A DNA stretch of 49,388 bases. Origin: Marinobacter maroccanus. GTDB lineage: Bacteria; Pseudomonadota; Gammaproteobacteria; Pseudomonadales; Oleiphilaceae. Below the pieces are notes generated by a model that saw only the letters and a list, made by a program, of their open reading frames with translations, was not told where the DNA came from and ran no database searches. The DNA lies in contig NZ_PSSX01000026.1 in the NCBI RefSeq assembly GCF_002933275.1, forward strand, positions 43,014 to 92,401. Direction: 5' to 3'. Of the stretch, positions 1-8,500 are shown piece by piece; within the stretch, counting starts at the first letter, position 1; each line of letters opens with the position of its first letter. Position numbers and translations under genes: made by a program.

Positions 1-7
1 CTCATAA
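1..7 (+). tRNA. tRNA-Met (CAT), 5' exon, last 7 nt only
   Basis: The first seven bases, CTCATAA, are the complete anticodon loop of an elongator tRNA-Met (anticodon CAT at 3-5). They are followed at once by GTGCG, the standard 5' end of a group II intron. The rest of the 5' exon lies outside the window. The assignment depends on two other observations: the 3' exon at 2599-2636 continues the tRNA from position 39, and the intron carries a TTATGAG guide at 294-300 that is exactly complementary to these seven bases. Taken alone, seven bases would not identify a tRNA. Confidence 0.7.
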
Positions 8-280
8 GTGCGCCGATGTGGGCGCATCAACGTTGTGGCTGGATAGTCACTGCCCTGCGGTAAAGGGGCATAAAGCACCGACTTATTAACGGCAGAAATA
101 GGCTGAATGGTCCTTCTCCGTTAGTCGGTAAAAGGCATACGAGAGGTAGTCGCAATAACCTCAATAGGTATGTCAGCTAGGATGGATATGGTGAAAGCTA
201 AACTGCTTGAATCCTAGACCAAGATGGGGAATATTCGCCTCCCATTTGGCAACATGCGACTTACGCCAAATCGCAGTTGA

Positions 281-309
281 TCGAGTATAACGATTATGAG
301 TACACTCGA
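281..309 (+). other. Intron domain I hairpin with EBS1 (294-300)
   Basis: TCGAGT (281-286) pairs with ACTCGA (304-309) and closes a loop holding TTATGAG at 294-300. That heptamer is the exact reverse complement of the last seven bases of the 5' exon (CTCATAA, 1-7), as expected for EBS1 in the terminal ID3 loop. The preceding base A293 can pair with the first 3' exon base T2599. This supports both the insertion site and correct retargeting to tRNA-Met. The EBS2 partner could not be tested because its exon target lies outside the window. Confidence 0.8.
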
Positions 310-481
310 CGCCGCTCAACTGCCATCACCCCAAGTAGGGGGAAAACGGTCGAAAGGGGCACCTAAGTCCATAGCACGTTGATGTGATTAACTTCGGGAT
401 TACCTAAGGCGAGTAATCGCTAAGGCTTAGCAGACAACCGCTACAGCCGTGGTAACGGAGCCTTCGTAATACCCTCACGGA

Positions 482-522
482 GGGCCTATAGCTCAATGGT
501 TAGAGCAGCGGCCTCATAAGCC
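482..522 (+). pseudogene. tRNA-Met 5' half embedded in the group II intron
   Basis: Starting at 482 the sequence reads as the 5' half of an elongator tRNA-Met: acceptor strand GGGCCTA (482-488), TA, D-stem GCTC/GAGC (491-494 and 503-506) with loop AATGGTTA, A507, anticodon stem GCGGC (508-512), loop CTCATAA (513-519, anticodon CAT) and GCC (520-522). There is no T-arm or 3' acceptor strand. Its acceptor strand would pair fully with TGGGCCC of the 3' exon at 2626-2632, but its anticodon stem does not fit the 3' exon stem TCCCT, so it is not that exon's partner. Shortly after it, 528-536 repeats the nine bases spanning the intron's own 3' splice junction. It is either a relic of a second tRNA-Met copy or a captured exon. 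Confidence 0.7.
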
Positions 523-632
523 TCGCGCCCTACTCCACCATGAAAGCTTCCTTCGTATACGACGGGCTCAACAGCTCGTGAATGGGGAAGGGAGGCAGGT
601 TGTCACTCTTCATGGACTGGAGGTTAACTCGG

Positions 633-2495
633 ATGAGTTACAAAGATCTCACAAGAATTGAAGAAATCCGAAAGCTGAACGCTTCACGGTCAAACTGGGT
701 CAATAAAGACCTGTACCGCCTGATGTATAAACGCGATTTGTATATCGTCGCGTATGAACGCATTAAGAGCAACGCAGGTAACATGACCAAAGGGTCTGAT
801 GGGACAACAATTGATGGTTTCTCTCTTGACGCCATTGATAAGCTCATTAAAAGCATGCGGGACGAAACCTTCAAGTTCAAAGGAGCTAGGAGAGTCGAAA
901 TCCCCAAGGCTAACGGGAAAACGAGACCTCTAGGCATCGCGCCGCCTCGGGATAAGGTCGTCCAAGAAGTTATGCGGATGATCCTCGAAGCAATATACGA
1001 GCCTACGTTTCATGACCTGAGCCATGGCTTCAGACCTGACCGAGGATGCCACACAGCCTTGAAGGAAGTCAGAAATGGCTGGTCTGGAGTAAACTGGATC
1101 ATAGAGGGAGACATCAAAGGCTTCTTCGATGACATCGACCACTCCATTCTAATCAAACTGCTGCGTAAACGCATTGAAGATGAGAGATTCCTAAACCTCA
1201 TCCAGAAGGCGCTAAAGGCAGGCTACTTCGAGTTCGGAACGTTCAAGGATACCCTGGCGGGAACTCCTCAAGGCAGCATCGTCTCACCGATACTCGCCAA
1301 CATCTGCCTTCACGAGTTCGATGAATTCGTCGAAAGTCAGGTAATTGAGGCCTACCAAAAAGGGAAGTCCAAAAAACGTAATCCTGAATCTCGTAGACAG
1401 TCAGCCAAGCTGGAAAGACTGAGAAAGGGATTGGACAACTTGGAAGGCGAGGAACGCGCTCGCCGGATCAAGGACATCCGTCTGACCAAGAAGCGGTTGC
1501 TGGATATTCCATCATCCCATCCTTCGGATGACAGCTTCGTCAGAATCAAATACATCCGATATGCGGACGACTGGATGATCGGGGTCAACGGCTCGCATGA
1601 GCTTGCCCATACGATCCGGGAAAAGGCCAAGGAGTTCCTTCGGGACCGCCTCAACCTGACCCTCAGTATGGAGAAGACCCATATTCGCCACGCCAAAACT
1701 GAAGCAGCGTTCTTTCTTGGGACGTTGATAAAGATAGGCAGAAGCGGAAACCAAAAGGTCATGAAGGTAAAGCGCGGTGGCCAGACCTTCACGAAAAGGG
1801 TAGCCGGATGGACCCCCTCGATGTTCGTCCCGACAGGGAAACTTGTTAAGGACCTGCATGCGAAAGGACTTTGCGACCCCGCTGGGAACCCGAAATCCAA
1901 GGGCGCTTGGACGGCACTGGACGACACTCAGATAGTCGAGATGTACAACGGCATACTGAGGGGGCTGCTGAACTACTATAGTTTCGTGGACAACTTCTCA
2001 GACCTAACTCGGGTTCAGTACATTGTGAAATTCTCGGCAGCCAAAACCTTGGCTGGCAAGCATAGGACAAGCGTCAGGAAAACCTTCAAAAAGTTTGGAG
2101 ATAGACTGACGGTGAAAGTATACGACGATCAAGGCAAAGTCGTTCGAGCGGTGGCACTAAGCCTCTGCAAGAACTGGAGAGCCTCTCCCATGCGCTTTAT
2201 GGTCTCCGACCAGAACGCCATGGCAGGCCGACTGGTGTCCTTCTCACGGCTTCGAACACGTTCGAAGCTCTTCAGTCCGTGCGTAATCTGCGGCGAACCA
2301 AACGGGGTAGCAATGCACCACGTTAAGCACATCCGCAGAATGGGAAGTAAAGTGAAGGGATTCACGAAACTGATGGCCATGATGAACCGAAAGCAGATTC
2401 CGGTCTGCAAGGATTGTCACCACAGCATCCACAACGGAAGCTATGATGGCCTCGCACTGAAGGATTTTAAACTTCCCCACATTGCCGCAGCCTAA
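633..2495 (+). CDS. ltrA: Group II intron reverse transcriptase/maturase with HNH domain
   Basis: The intron-encoded protein that helps the intron splice and drives its insertion into DNA by target-primed reverse transcription. Counting from an upstream ATG at 582, RT motifs are at about residues 104-150, GDIKGFFDDIDH (176-187), GTPQGS (227-232) and the catalytic YADD (327-330). The maturase region follows at about 415-540. A C-terminal zinc/HNH nuclease shows Cys567, Cys570, Cys609 and Cys612 with His579-His580 between them. No frameshift or missing catalytic residue is visible, so it could be active. The start at 633 is chosen because GGAGG lies at 619-623; 582 and 612 are in-frame alternatives, but that stretch looks like conserved intron RNA. 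It resembles mitochondrial-like (IIA1) intron proteins; the class is a judgement by eye. Confidence 0.93.
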   Translation: MSYKDLTRIEEIRKLNASRSNWVNKDLYRLMYKRDLYIVAYERIKSNAGNMTKGSDGTTIDGFSLDAIDKLIKSMRDETFKFKGARRVEIPKANGKTRPLGIAPPRDKVVQEVMRMILEAIYEPTFHDLSHGFRPDRGCHTALKEVRNGWSGVNWIIEGDIKGFFDDIDHSILIKLLRKRIEDERFLNLIQKALKAGYFEFGTFKDTLAGTPQGSIVSPILANICLHEFDEFVESQVIEAYQKGKSKKRNPESRRQSAKLERLRKGLDNLEGEERARRIKDIRLTKKRLLDIPSSHPSDDSFVRIKYIRYADDWMIGVNGSHELAHTIREKAKEFLRDRLNLTLSMEKTHIRHAKTEAAFFLGTLIKIGRSGNQKVMKVKRGGQTFTKRVAGWTPSMFVPTGKLVKDLHAKGLCDPAGNPKSKGAWTALDDTQIVEMYNGILRGLLNYYSFVDNFSDLTRVQYIVKFSAAKTLAGKHRTSVRKTFKKFGDRLTVKVYDDQGKVVRAVALSLCKNWRASPMRFMVSDQNAMAGRLVSFSRLRTRSKLFSPCVICGEPNGVAMHHVKHIRRMGSKVKGFTKLMAMMNRKQIPVCKDCHHSIHNGSYDGLALKDFKLPHIAAA

Positions 2496-2512
2496 TTAGG
2501 ATGACAACTGGA

Positions 2513-2546
2513 GAGCGTAGTGCTTGGAAACCTGCACGCTGCGTTC
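2513..2546 (+). ncRNA. Group II intron domain V
   Basis: A 34-nt hairpin with the domain V layout. The lower stem GAGCGTA (2513-2519) pairs with TGCGTTC (2540-2546), there is a GC bulge, an upper stem GTGC/GCAC, and a GAAA-type tip. The catalytic AGC triad is at 2514-2516. It lies 17 nt after the maturase stop codon. Domain VI follows from 2547 to the 3' splice site at 2598; at 52 nt it is longer than usual and its fold is not clear by eye. Confidence 0.85.
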
Positions 2547-2598
2547 GGAGGGAGGGGATTGCGCTCCTATTAACTTAGGACGTGGTCTCCGACCCTAC

Positions 2599-2636
2599 TC
2601 CCTTGGTCGCAGGTTCGAGTCCTGCTGGGCCCACCA
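2599..2636 (+). tRNA. tRNA-Met (CAT), 3' exon
   Basis: The 3' half of a tRNA, read from position 39: anticodon stem strand TCCCT (2599-2603), variable loop TGGTC (2604-2608), T-arm GCAGG-TTCGAGT-CCTGC (2609-2625), acceptor strand TGGGCCC (2626-2632), discriminator A and encoded CCA (2634-2636). The acceptor strand is complementary to GGGCCTA, the 5' end of gammaproteobacterial tRNA-Met, which also occurs in the intron's internal copy at 482-488. The 5' half must lie just upstream of the window. The tRNA would be usable only after intron removal, or the cell relies on another tRNA-Met copy. Confidence 0.85.
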
Positions 2637-3170
2637 TAAATAACAGCAACAATGTCCGCAGCCCCTCCCCCCCGGGACTTGGAATCATTTCAGACGTTGT
2701 TCGAACGGCCCCTGACAGAACGTCAACCTCCTACATCAAGCAGGCTGAGGGGCTTTCCCAGTATTTCGGCCGGGACACCGCCGAAAACATGGCGGAATCG
2801 GGGTTTCCATACTGGGAGCCTTTGCCCGCGAGCCAAATATATAGGCGATGCCGCGAATTCCGATGTAGCCCAGCGCCAAACCTTTCCCGGGCGATTTTCG
2901 AAGGTTGAGATCCTTACTGGATTTATTCATTTAAGCGTCGACAAAATTTACAGGTCCTTTCTCCGGACTGTTCTTGTTCTTAAGGAAGTCTTTTAAAGAC
3001 AATCAGATAAAATTTCTGGCGCGATCTCTGCTTGCCTTGCCTGTGAAATACGGGCTTTTAAGGAATAAAGCCGTCCGAGGCACCATCCTCCAGCATTGAA
3101 CTCAGGGTTTCAGGAAGCGGTTATGCTCTCAAGGACGAGATGTCCCACTGAACCGAGTAATTGAACGCAG
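2637..3170. other. Intergenic region, 534 nt, no convincing gene
   Basis: Between the tRNA-Met 3' exon and the PEP-CTERM gene. Open frames here overlap each other and the tRNA and lack ribosome sites or recognisable motifs, so none is called. Visible structure: a 6-bp palindrome, GTCTTT-T-AAAGAC, at 2988-3000; a sigma-54-like promoter at 3016-3032; and a possible hairpin around 3051-3075 with arms ACGG-GCTTT and AAAGC-CGT. Confidence 0.6.
3016..3032 (+). promoter_or_regulatory. Sigma-54-like promoter upstream of PEP-CTERM gene
   Basis: CTGGCGCGATCTCTGCT matches the sigma-54 consensus YTGGCACGRNNNTTGCW with two mismatches and keeps the defining GG (3018-3019), ten-base spacing and GC (3030-3031). 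It points at the PEP-CTERM gene with a leader of about 140-240 nt. Control of PEP-CTERM genes by RpoN with the PrsK/PrsR two-component system is known in other exosortase bacteria. The activator site is not identified; the palindrome at 2988-3000 is very close to the promoter for a typical enhancer. Confidence 0.5.
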
Positions 3171-3272
3171 GTGATTGATATGAACAGGGAATTAAAAGGA
3201 GTTGGTTTCAGTGCGGTGACCAGTTTGGTTTTGATGTCACACACGAGTTTAAATTCACACTTCTACCGTAAA

Positions 3273-3935
3273 ATGCAAACAATGTTTAAGAAAACCCTAC
3301 CCATGTTGCCATTCCTTGCTTTTGCAGGAACGGCTCAGGCAGGTCCCATCACCTTCGACTTCTCGTGCGACCCAAGCTTAGGCAGTGATTGCGCCGGGGA
3401 TGAAGGCGGTTCAATTACCATAGATTATTCCGATAACGGAACTGGCTATACCTATGACGTTTCCATCAACAATGTCTCGACGGATGCACTCGTCACCGGT
3501 TTCGGCTTTGATTTCGCGCCAGATTTCGAATTTGCAAATATGAGCAACTTCTTGATCGAACGTTATGATGGCACCAGTTTCGAAGATGTCACCTCCAACT
3601 GGAATGTCTCGGAAGGCTCGCAAAGTGTTAGTGCTGGCTCGTCCTTCGACGGTATTTTTCTCGATTTCATTGACTTCGATGCCGACCAGACGGGCAACAT
3701 CAATCAGTATGCCATCGCCAACTTTGGGGTTTTGGACGCCAGAATCAGCTTCGACTATACGTCGCTGCTGACAGCCAATGGTGCCCTCATGCGACTGCAG
3801 CGGACTGGGGACAACGGCGAAGGCAGCCTCAAACTCGTTAACTCGACGGTCACCGTACCTGAGCCGGGTACTATTGCACTCTTAGGGCTGGGACTCCTTG
3901 GGCTGGGCGCCAGGCGGCTTTTCACCCGAGCCTAA
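3273..3935 (+). CDS. PEP-CTERM sorting domain-containing protein
   Basis: A secreted protein with an exosortase sorting tag. The C-terminus has the three PEP-CTERM parts: a VPEPG motif, a hydrophobic helix (TIALLGLGLLGLG) and a basic tail (ARRLFTRA). The N-terminus has a signal peptide ending near GTAQA. Between them is an acidic, glycine-, serine- and threonine-rich region with an early Cys pair (SCDPSLGSDC). Exosortase XrtA removes such tails and releases the protein to the surface, usually with exopolysaccharide. No exosortase gene is in this window. The reading frame stays open back to GTG 3171 and ATG 3180; 3273 (or 3282) is preferred because it puts the signal peptide at the start, although no strong ribosome site is seen there. 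Function of the mature part is unknown. Confidence 0.8.
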   Translation: MQTMFKKTLPMLPFLAFAGTAQAGPITFDFSCDPSLGSDCAGDEGGSITIDYSDNGTGYTYDVSINNVSTDALVTGFGFDFAPDFEFANMSNFLIERYDGTSFEDVTSNWNVSEGSQSVSAGSSFDGIFLDFIDFDADQTGNINQYAIANFGVLDARISFDYTSLLTANGALMRLQRTGDNGEGSLKLVNSTVTVPEPGTIALLGLGLLGLGARRLFTRA

Positions 3936-3955
3936 TTGGTAACAAAGGAAATTTT

Positions 3956-3978
3956 GGCCCCGCGAAGCGGGGCCTTTT
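3956..3978 (+). terminator. Rho-independent terminator after PEP-CTERM gene
   Basis: GGCCCCGC (3956-3963) pairs with GCGGGGCC (3967-3974) around a GAA loop, followed by TTTT. It lies 20 nt after the stop codon. Confidence 0.85.
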
Positions 3979-4236
3979 ACTTGATTTTGAACGTTGACTT
4001 CAGTTCTCAAAGCGATCAACCTTTAACACCGCCTACAAAGAGCAGAGAGCCTTATCGTGTCAATATTATTTACAGCGTGACACGATGCTCCATGGTTTTT
4101 CCGCCAACGAATCCCGTCAAAAAAGCCAACGTCCCCAAAAGACAAGCCGAATACACTACCTCCTGAACAAAAATACCAGCCGTGTTCACCACCCCACGGC
4201 CCGAGTATAAAAACAACGAAGTAATGGAGTGTATCA

Positions 4237-5574
4237 ATGGCTTTTTCCTCCCTTTCCCGGTCAAGGGCACTGTCTCTTGCGATCGCCGCCGCCTCTGTCG
4301 GTTTCTCAGTTTCGGTTGATGCCAGTATGGGCAACCTTGGCAACACCTATGGCGTCATGCCGGTGGATGTCGCTACGGCCCAATCCTTGTCCATGTTCAA
4401 TGATCAGGTGTCAGCCACCTATTACAACCCGGCCTATCTGACCAAAGATGAGCGTGGAGAGCTGACGGCTGGTATTCTGCATGCCGAACAGGAGCTGCGT
4501 TCTGCCAACCCGAATGCCAATGGCGACATCCTGGCCAACTCGCCGAGCCAACACGTTCTGATTGGTATGAAAACCAATCTGGGTTCTTTGACTCGCTTCA
4601 AGCACCCGATTTATCTGGGTTTTATTGCCGGCGTCGAGAAATACGGCAAGGAAATGCTGGCGTTCGATTCGCAGACCACGGAGAACGGCCAGTTCCTGCA
4701 GTACGGTAAAGAGCCCCTGTTCCTGAACATCGGTGGCGCCACGCCGATCTGGCGCGGCATTTCCGCCGGTGCGTCGGTGCGCGTCACACTGGATGCCCAG
4801 GCAAACCTTGATGCGGTCTCTACCCTTGGTGGCGAGACCAGCCGCGAGCGGCTTGCGGTCAATGCCGAGCCCTCACTGAAAACCATTCTGGGTACAAACA
4901 TCGATCTTGGCAGCACGTTTTGCCCAGACAGCGACTGCTTTCTGAATGGCTGGGAGACCGCCTTTACTTACCGCACCAAATCGGCGGCCTCCACCTCGGT
5001 GGACTCCAACATCATTGTCACCCAGACCATTCCGGATCCCGGCCTGAGTCTGGCGGTATCCACCATTGATTCCTTCCAGCCGGAAACCTTCGGATTTGGC
5101 GCTCAATACAAGGGCGAAAACTGGCGGATTGGTGGCAGCGTGGAGCAGCAGAACTGGTCAGAGCTGGAGAACGAGTTCTCCTCCGACACCATCAAGGATC
5201 AACAGTCCGTGGCGCCAGGCAGCCGGATTCAGTTCGACGACGTGCTGATTCCACGGATCGGCGCCGAATATGCTCTTAACAAAAACTTCTCCGTACGCGG
5301 CGGCGTTGCCTATGAGGAGTCTCCGCTCAAGTCCACCCGCAATCCGGAGATCAATTATCTCGATACCGACAAGATTGTCGTCGGCCTCGGCTTGAGCGCC
5401 ACCTACGACCGCACCCGTCTGCTGGCCTACCCCGTCCGTCTGGATATTGGTTACCAGTACCAGCAGCTGCAGGAGCGGGATTTCACCCTGGTGGATTTTG
5501 ACGGCAACGAAACGCCGGTTACGGCAGACGGCGACGTTCACGTTGTCAGCGGCTCCATCACCCTGAAGTTTTAA
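4237..5574 (+). CDS. FadL-like outer membrane protein
   Basis: A 445-residue predicted outer-membrane beta-barrel. It has a signal peptide ending near SVDAS, then a segment (GNLGNTYG...YYNPAYLT) resembling the N-terminal hatch of FadL/OmpP1 proteins, alternating hydrophobic strands, and a terminal GSITLKF with a final Phe typical of barrel insertion. FadL proteins admit hydrophobic molecules such as fatty acids or hydrocarbons. A ribosome site (GGAG) precedes the ATG. The stop is 12 nt before a large lipoprotein gene with its own AAGGAGGG, so the two are probably co-transcribed. The pair recalls the AupA/AupB alkane-uptake pair described in Marinobacter, but that match is from memory and untested. 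Resemblance to FadL is weaker than for the protein at 31068-32561. Confidence 0.75.
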   Translation: MAFSSLSRSRALSLAIAAASVGFSVSVDASMGNLGNTYGVMPVDVATAQSLSMFNDQVSATYYNPAYLTKDERGELTAGILHAEQELRSANPNANGDILANSPSQHVLIGMKTNLGSLTRFKHPIYLGFIAGVEKYGKEMLAFDSQTTENGQFLQYGKEPLFLNIGGATPIWRGISAGASVRVTLDAQANLDAVSTLGGETSRERLAVNAEPSLKTILGTNIDLGSTFCPDSDCFLNGWETAFTYRTKSAASTSVDSNIIVTQTIPDPGLSLAVSTIDSFQPETFGFGAQYKGENWRIGGSVEQQNWSELENEFSSDTIKDQQSVAPGSRIQFDDVLIPRIGAEYALNKNFSVRGGVAYEESPLKSTRNPEINYLDTDKIVVGLGLSATYDRTRLLAYPVRLDIGYQYQQLQERDFTLVDFDGNETPVTADGDVHVVSGSITLKF

Positions 5575-5586
5575 GGAGGGCACGCC

Positions 5587-8500
5587 ATGAAGTACAACAA
5601 AACACTGGCACTGGTTCCCGCCCTGTTACTGGCCGGCTGTGGCGGCGACGAACAGACCATGAACGAGACGGTCTTTCCCGGCTCGGTGATTTATTCCTAT
5701 CCGGCTGACGGGCAGGCGGATGTCAGCCCGAGGGCCGACGTCGTTCTGCGCTTCAGCCATGCGGTGACCGACGAGGATGCGGAGCTGCAAAACAAGATTC
5801 TGATGGAATCCCAGGGCCAGGCCGTGCCCTTCTCGATCAGCCGGGTTGACGGGGGCAGGAGCCTGAAGCTGTCCCCTACCTCAGAGCTCGACCAGCTTGG
5901 CGCCTACACGGTGACCTTTAGCGAGCCACTGATTGCCGAAGGCGGTCGACAGATAGACACCCCCAACGCGGTAGGTGAAGCCGGCATCCAGTTCGAAACC
6001 CGGGGCAGTTTCTCCGGTCCGGCGAGCACAACCAACTCGGCCGAGGATTTTGGTATTGCCTGGCAGGTGCCGGCAAACAACAGTCCCTTCGAGGCGATGA
6101 ACTTCTCTACGTTCCGACTGGCCATGACCCATCCTGTCCACCCCGAGTGGGCCCCCCTCGGCGGTTCGATTCAGCTTCTGGATGGCAACGGCGATGAAGT
6201 CCCGGCGACGGTTCTGGTAAAAGGCAACCGGATAACCGTTGACCCCTGTGTGGTCGAGGACCCAAGGGAATGTGGCAGCAAGGCCGACGTTCTGGATACC
6301 AACCAGACCTACACGCTGCACTTCGAAAACCTGGCCAGCCTGACAGCGCCGGAAACGGAACGGTTCAGTGAGGAGATCGCGTTCACTCCCCGCGAGACTG
6401 GCCCCACAGTCGTACTGCAGCAATCTGCTGTTGATTCAGGCCTGGCGGCAGGCGCTGCGGAAGAGGATGCAACCCGATCGGTTCTGAATGGGCAGATCAT
6501 CAACGGTGTGACTCTCAATTCAGTACTGCAGGGCGAAGCTGGCCCTTCCCAACAGACCGGCGATCTGTTTGCAGAGCTGGCCTTTGCACCGGCGTTCGAG
6601 GCTAATGAGGCACTGCCGTTGCGCATAGCCCGCGGCAGCGTGCTGAACAGCACCAGCCTTGACGTTCTTGTGGGTGGCGAAGTTCCGGTTCTGGATGCCG
6701 CCACCGGCCAACTCCAGACCACCGGTAACATCAAAGTCACCATGTTGTCGGATGCCTCCGGCTATCTGAGCCCCAATCCCTATACCGACGACCTGAACGC
6801 ACCACGGCACATCACGCTGTTTATGGATGTTTCCATGAATACTGAAAATGCCCAGCCCAACGCGGCTCTGTCGCAGGACCTGATGGGGGTGGAACTGCGC
6901 GGTATCGCCCTGGTGCAGGATGGGGTGCTGACCATCGACGCCATTGGCATGGTGGAACCCAACCTTCTTGGGCAGGAGTACACCGACTCGACCATCGCGT
7001 TCCACCTGCAGGCAGCCACCGATGCCGACTCAGTGCTTGATGCCGAGATGCTCCGTGAACTGGACAGCACACCACCAAGCCTGGTCAGCTGGATGCCCGG
7101 CCCGGACAACGCCATTCCGGATACGCGCCAGTCGATGCAGCGCCCCGGGGATCCGGTCATTCTGTTCTTTGATGAGCCCCTTGCCCCGGACTCGATTAAT
7201 CAGGGAGTCTCACTGATAGCCGATGGTGTTCCTGTCGAGACACTTGAGACAAGACTGGACGGAACTGCCGTAACCCTTAACCCTGGCGATGGTCTGCGCC
7301 ATGGCGTTGACTACGAAGTCGTCATTGATGGTTTAACCGATCTGGCCGGAAATCCAGCTACCACGGCTCCCTTGCAGTTTTCACTGGCCGATATTGGCGA
7401 CTCCTCTGTGACCAGGCGCCCTGCCCTTGCCCTGACAACCTATCCCGGTTATCCCTGCGAGACCGACCACAGCCTGCTGGACCTCTCCGCCGGCATACTT
7501 GGCCAGTGTTATTCGGATGGGGGTATCGGCGACATTCTGCCAGTCAGCACCATGCCTTCAGATCGCCCCATTACCGTGGTTTTCTCAAAGTCCATGGACC
7601 TGAACTCCATCATTCCGGGCGACACGTTTATCGTTGAAAAAGTGAGCCAGGAACCAAATGGCTCCGTCTCGGTTCTTGAAAACGAGGTGCCTGGCCGGCT
7701 CGAAAAGAATCTCCAGCGGATACGCTTCTATCCGGACCAGCCCTGGGAGGCCGGCGCGCACTACCGGTATACCCTAAAGTCTTCTGAAGGTGCCGGAACC
7801 TGCACGGCTGGAGCCTATACCTCGATTTGCGATTCCGATGGCCTGGCCCTGAAAACCGATCTGCTTGAAGGGTTGGATGACGGCGGTGGCAACAACGGGC
7901 CAGATGACATGGTGATCTATTTCACCGGAACCGAACCACTGGACAGCGTGTTCACGCCGCTGCGGAACCTGCCAGTACGCGATACCAACGCCAACTTCCT
8001 GGTGGACTGCGACTCCAATACCAATCCGGACTGTCTTGAGCCTTTTGCCCACGAGGGCAGCGACAATGACGGATGGGCCGCTTCAGCCAATTCAACCAAA
8101 CTGAGGGTCCGTAATAACCAGGCCTCGGCCTCTCCGCCTGTCATCGTTGCCAGCACGGCCGATGCGAGGGTTGGCTGCGAGACCGGTGAGCAGTGCCCCA
8201 AGGACAAGTTCATCTACCAGACCTACGCCCTCAACACGGAAGTTGTCGGCCCTGGCGTGTATGAACCAACCGGCGATGAGGGGATTCTGGTGAACCTGTA
8301 TCCCACGCAATTGGCGACCACATCGATCAGTGTGTTTACAGAGCTTCGGGTTTTTGGATTTATCCCACTTCAAGAAGAGTCGATTACCAATACCCAGGTC
8401 CTCCGCATGCGCTATGCCAAGGACGACCCGGCGTGTTCGGGCCCGGGGTGCAGCCGCTCCGGCCTGATTCCCGGCGTGATAACCGAAGGTGAGGATGGCC

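Larger units (their letters stand above)
8..2598 (+). mobile_element. Group II intron inserted in tRNA-Met anticodon loop
   Basis: A complete mobile group II intron of 2591 nt. It starts with GTGCG (8-12) and ends with CCCTAC, giving the usual terminal AY. It contains an exon-binding hairpin (281-309), an open reading frame for a reverse transcriptase/maturase with an HNH domain (633-2495), and a 34-nt domain V (2513-2546). The host site is a tRNA-Met gene: 5' exon ...CTCATAA, 3' exon TCCCT... (2599 onward), so the intron lies between tRNA positions 38 and 39. A293, just 5' of EBS1, can pair with T2599, the first base of the 3' exon, as in the delta-delta' contact of IIA introns. The IIA assignment is tentative. 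An extra tRNA-Met 5' half sits inside the intron at 482-522. Confidence 0.88.

Noticed and set aside
482..540. A complete or T-armless functional tRNA ending in CCACCA at 535-540
   Set aside because: No T-arm or 3' acceptor strand complementary to GGGCCTA exists; the CCACCA is more likely chance or a relic after the splice-junction copy.
2582..2996. Two overlapping open frames after the tRNA 3' exon
   Set aside because: One begins inside the intron and runs through the tRNA; both lack a ribosome site and recognisable motifs, and overlap in different frames.
3936..4346. Short open frames on both strands between the PEP-CTERM terminator and the FadL-like gene
   Set aside because: They span a terminator or overlap the start of the FadL-like gene and have no support.
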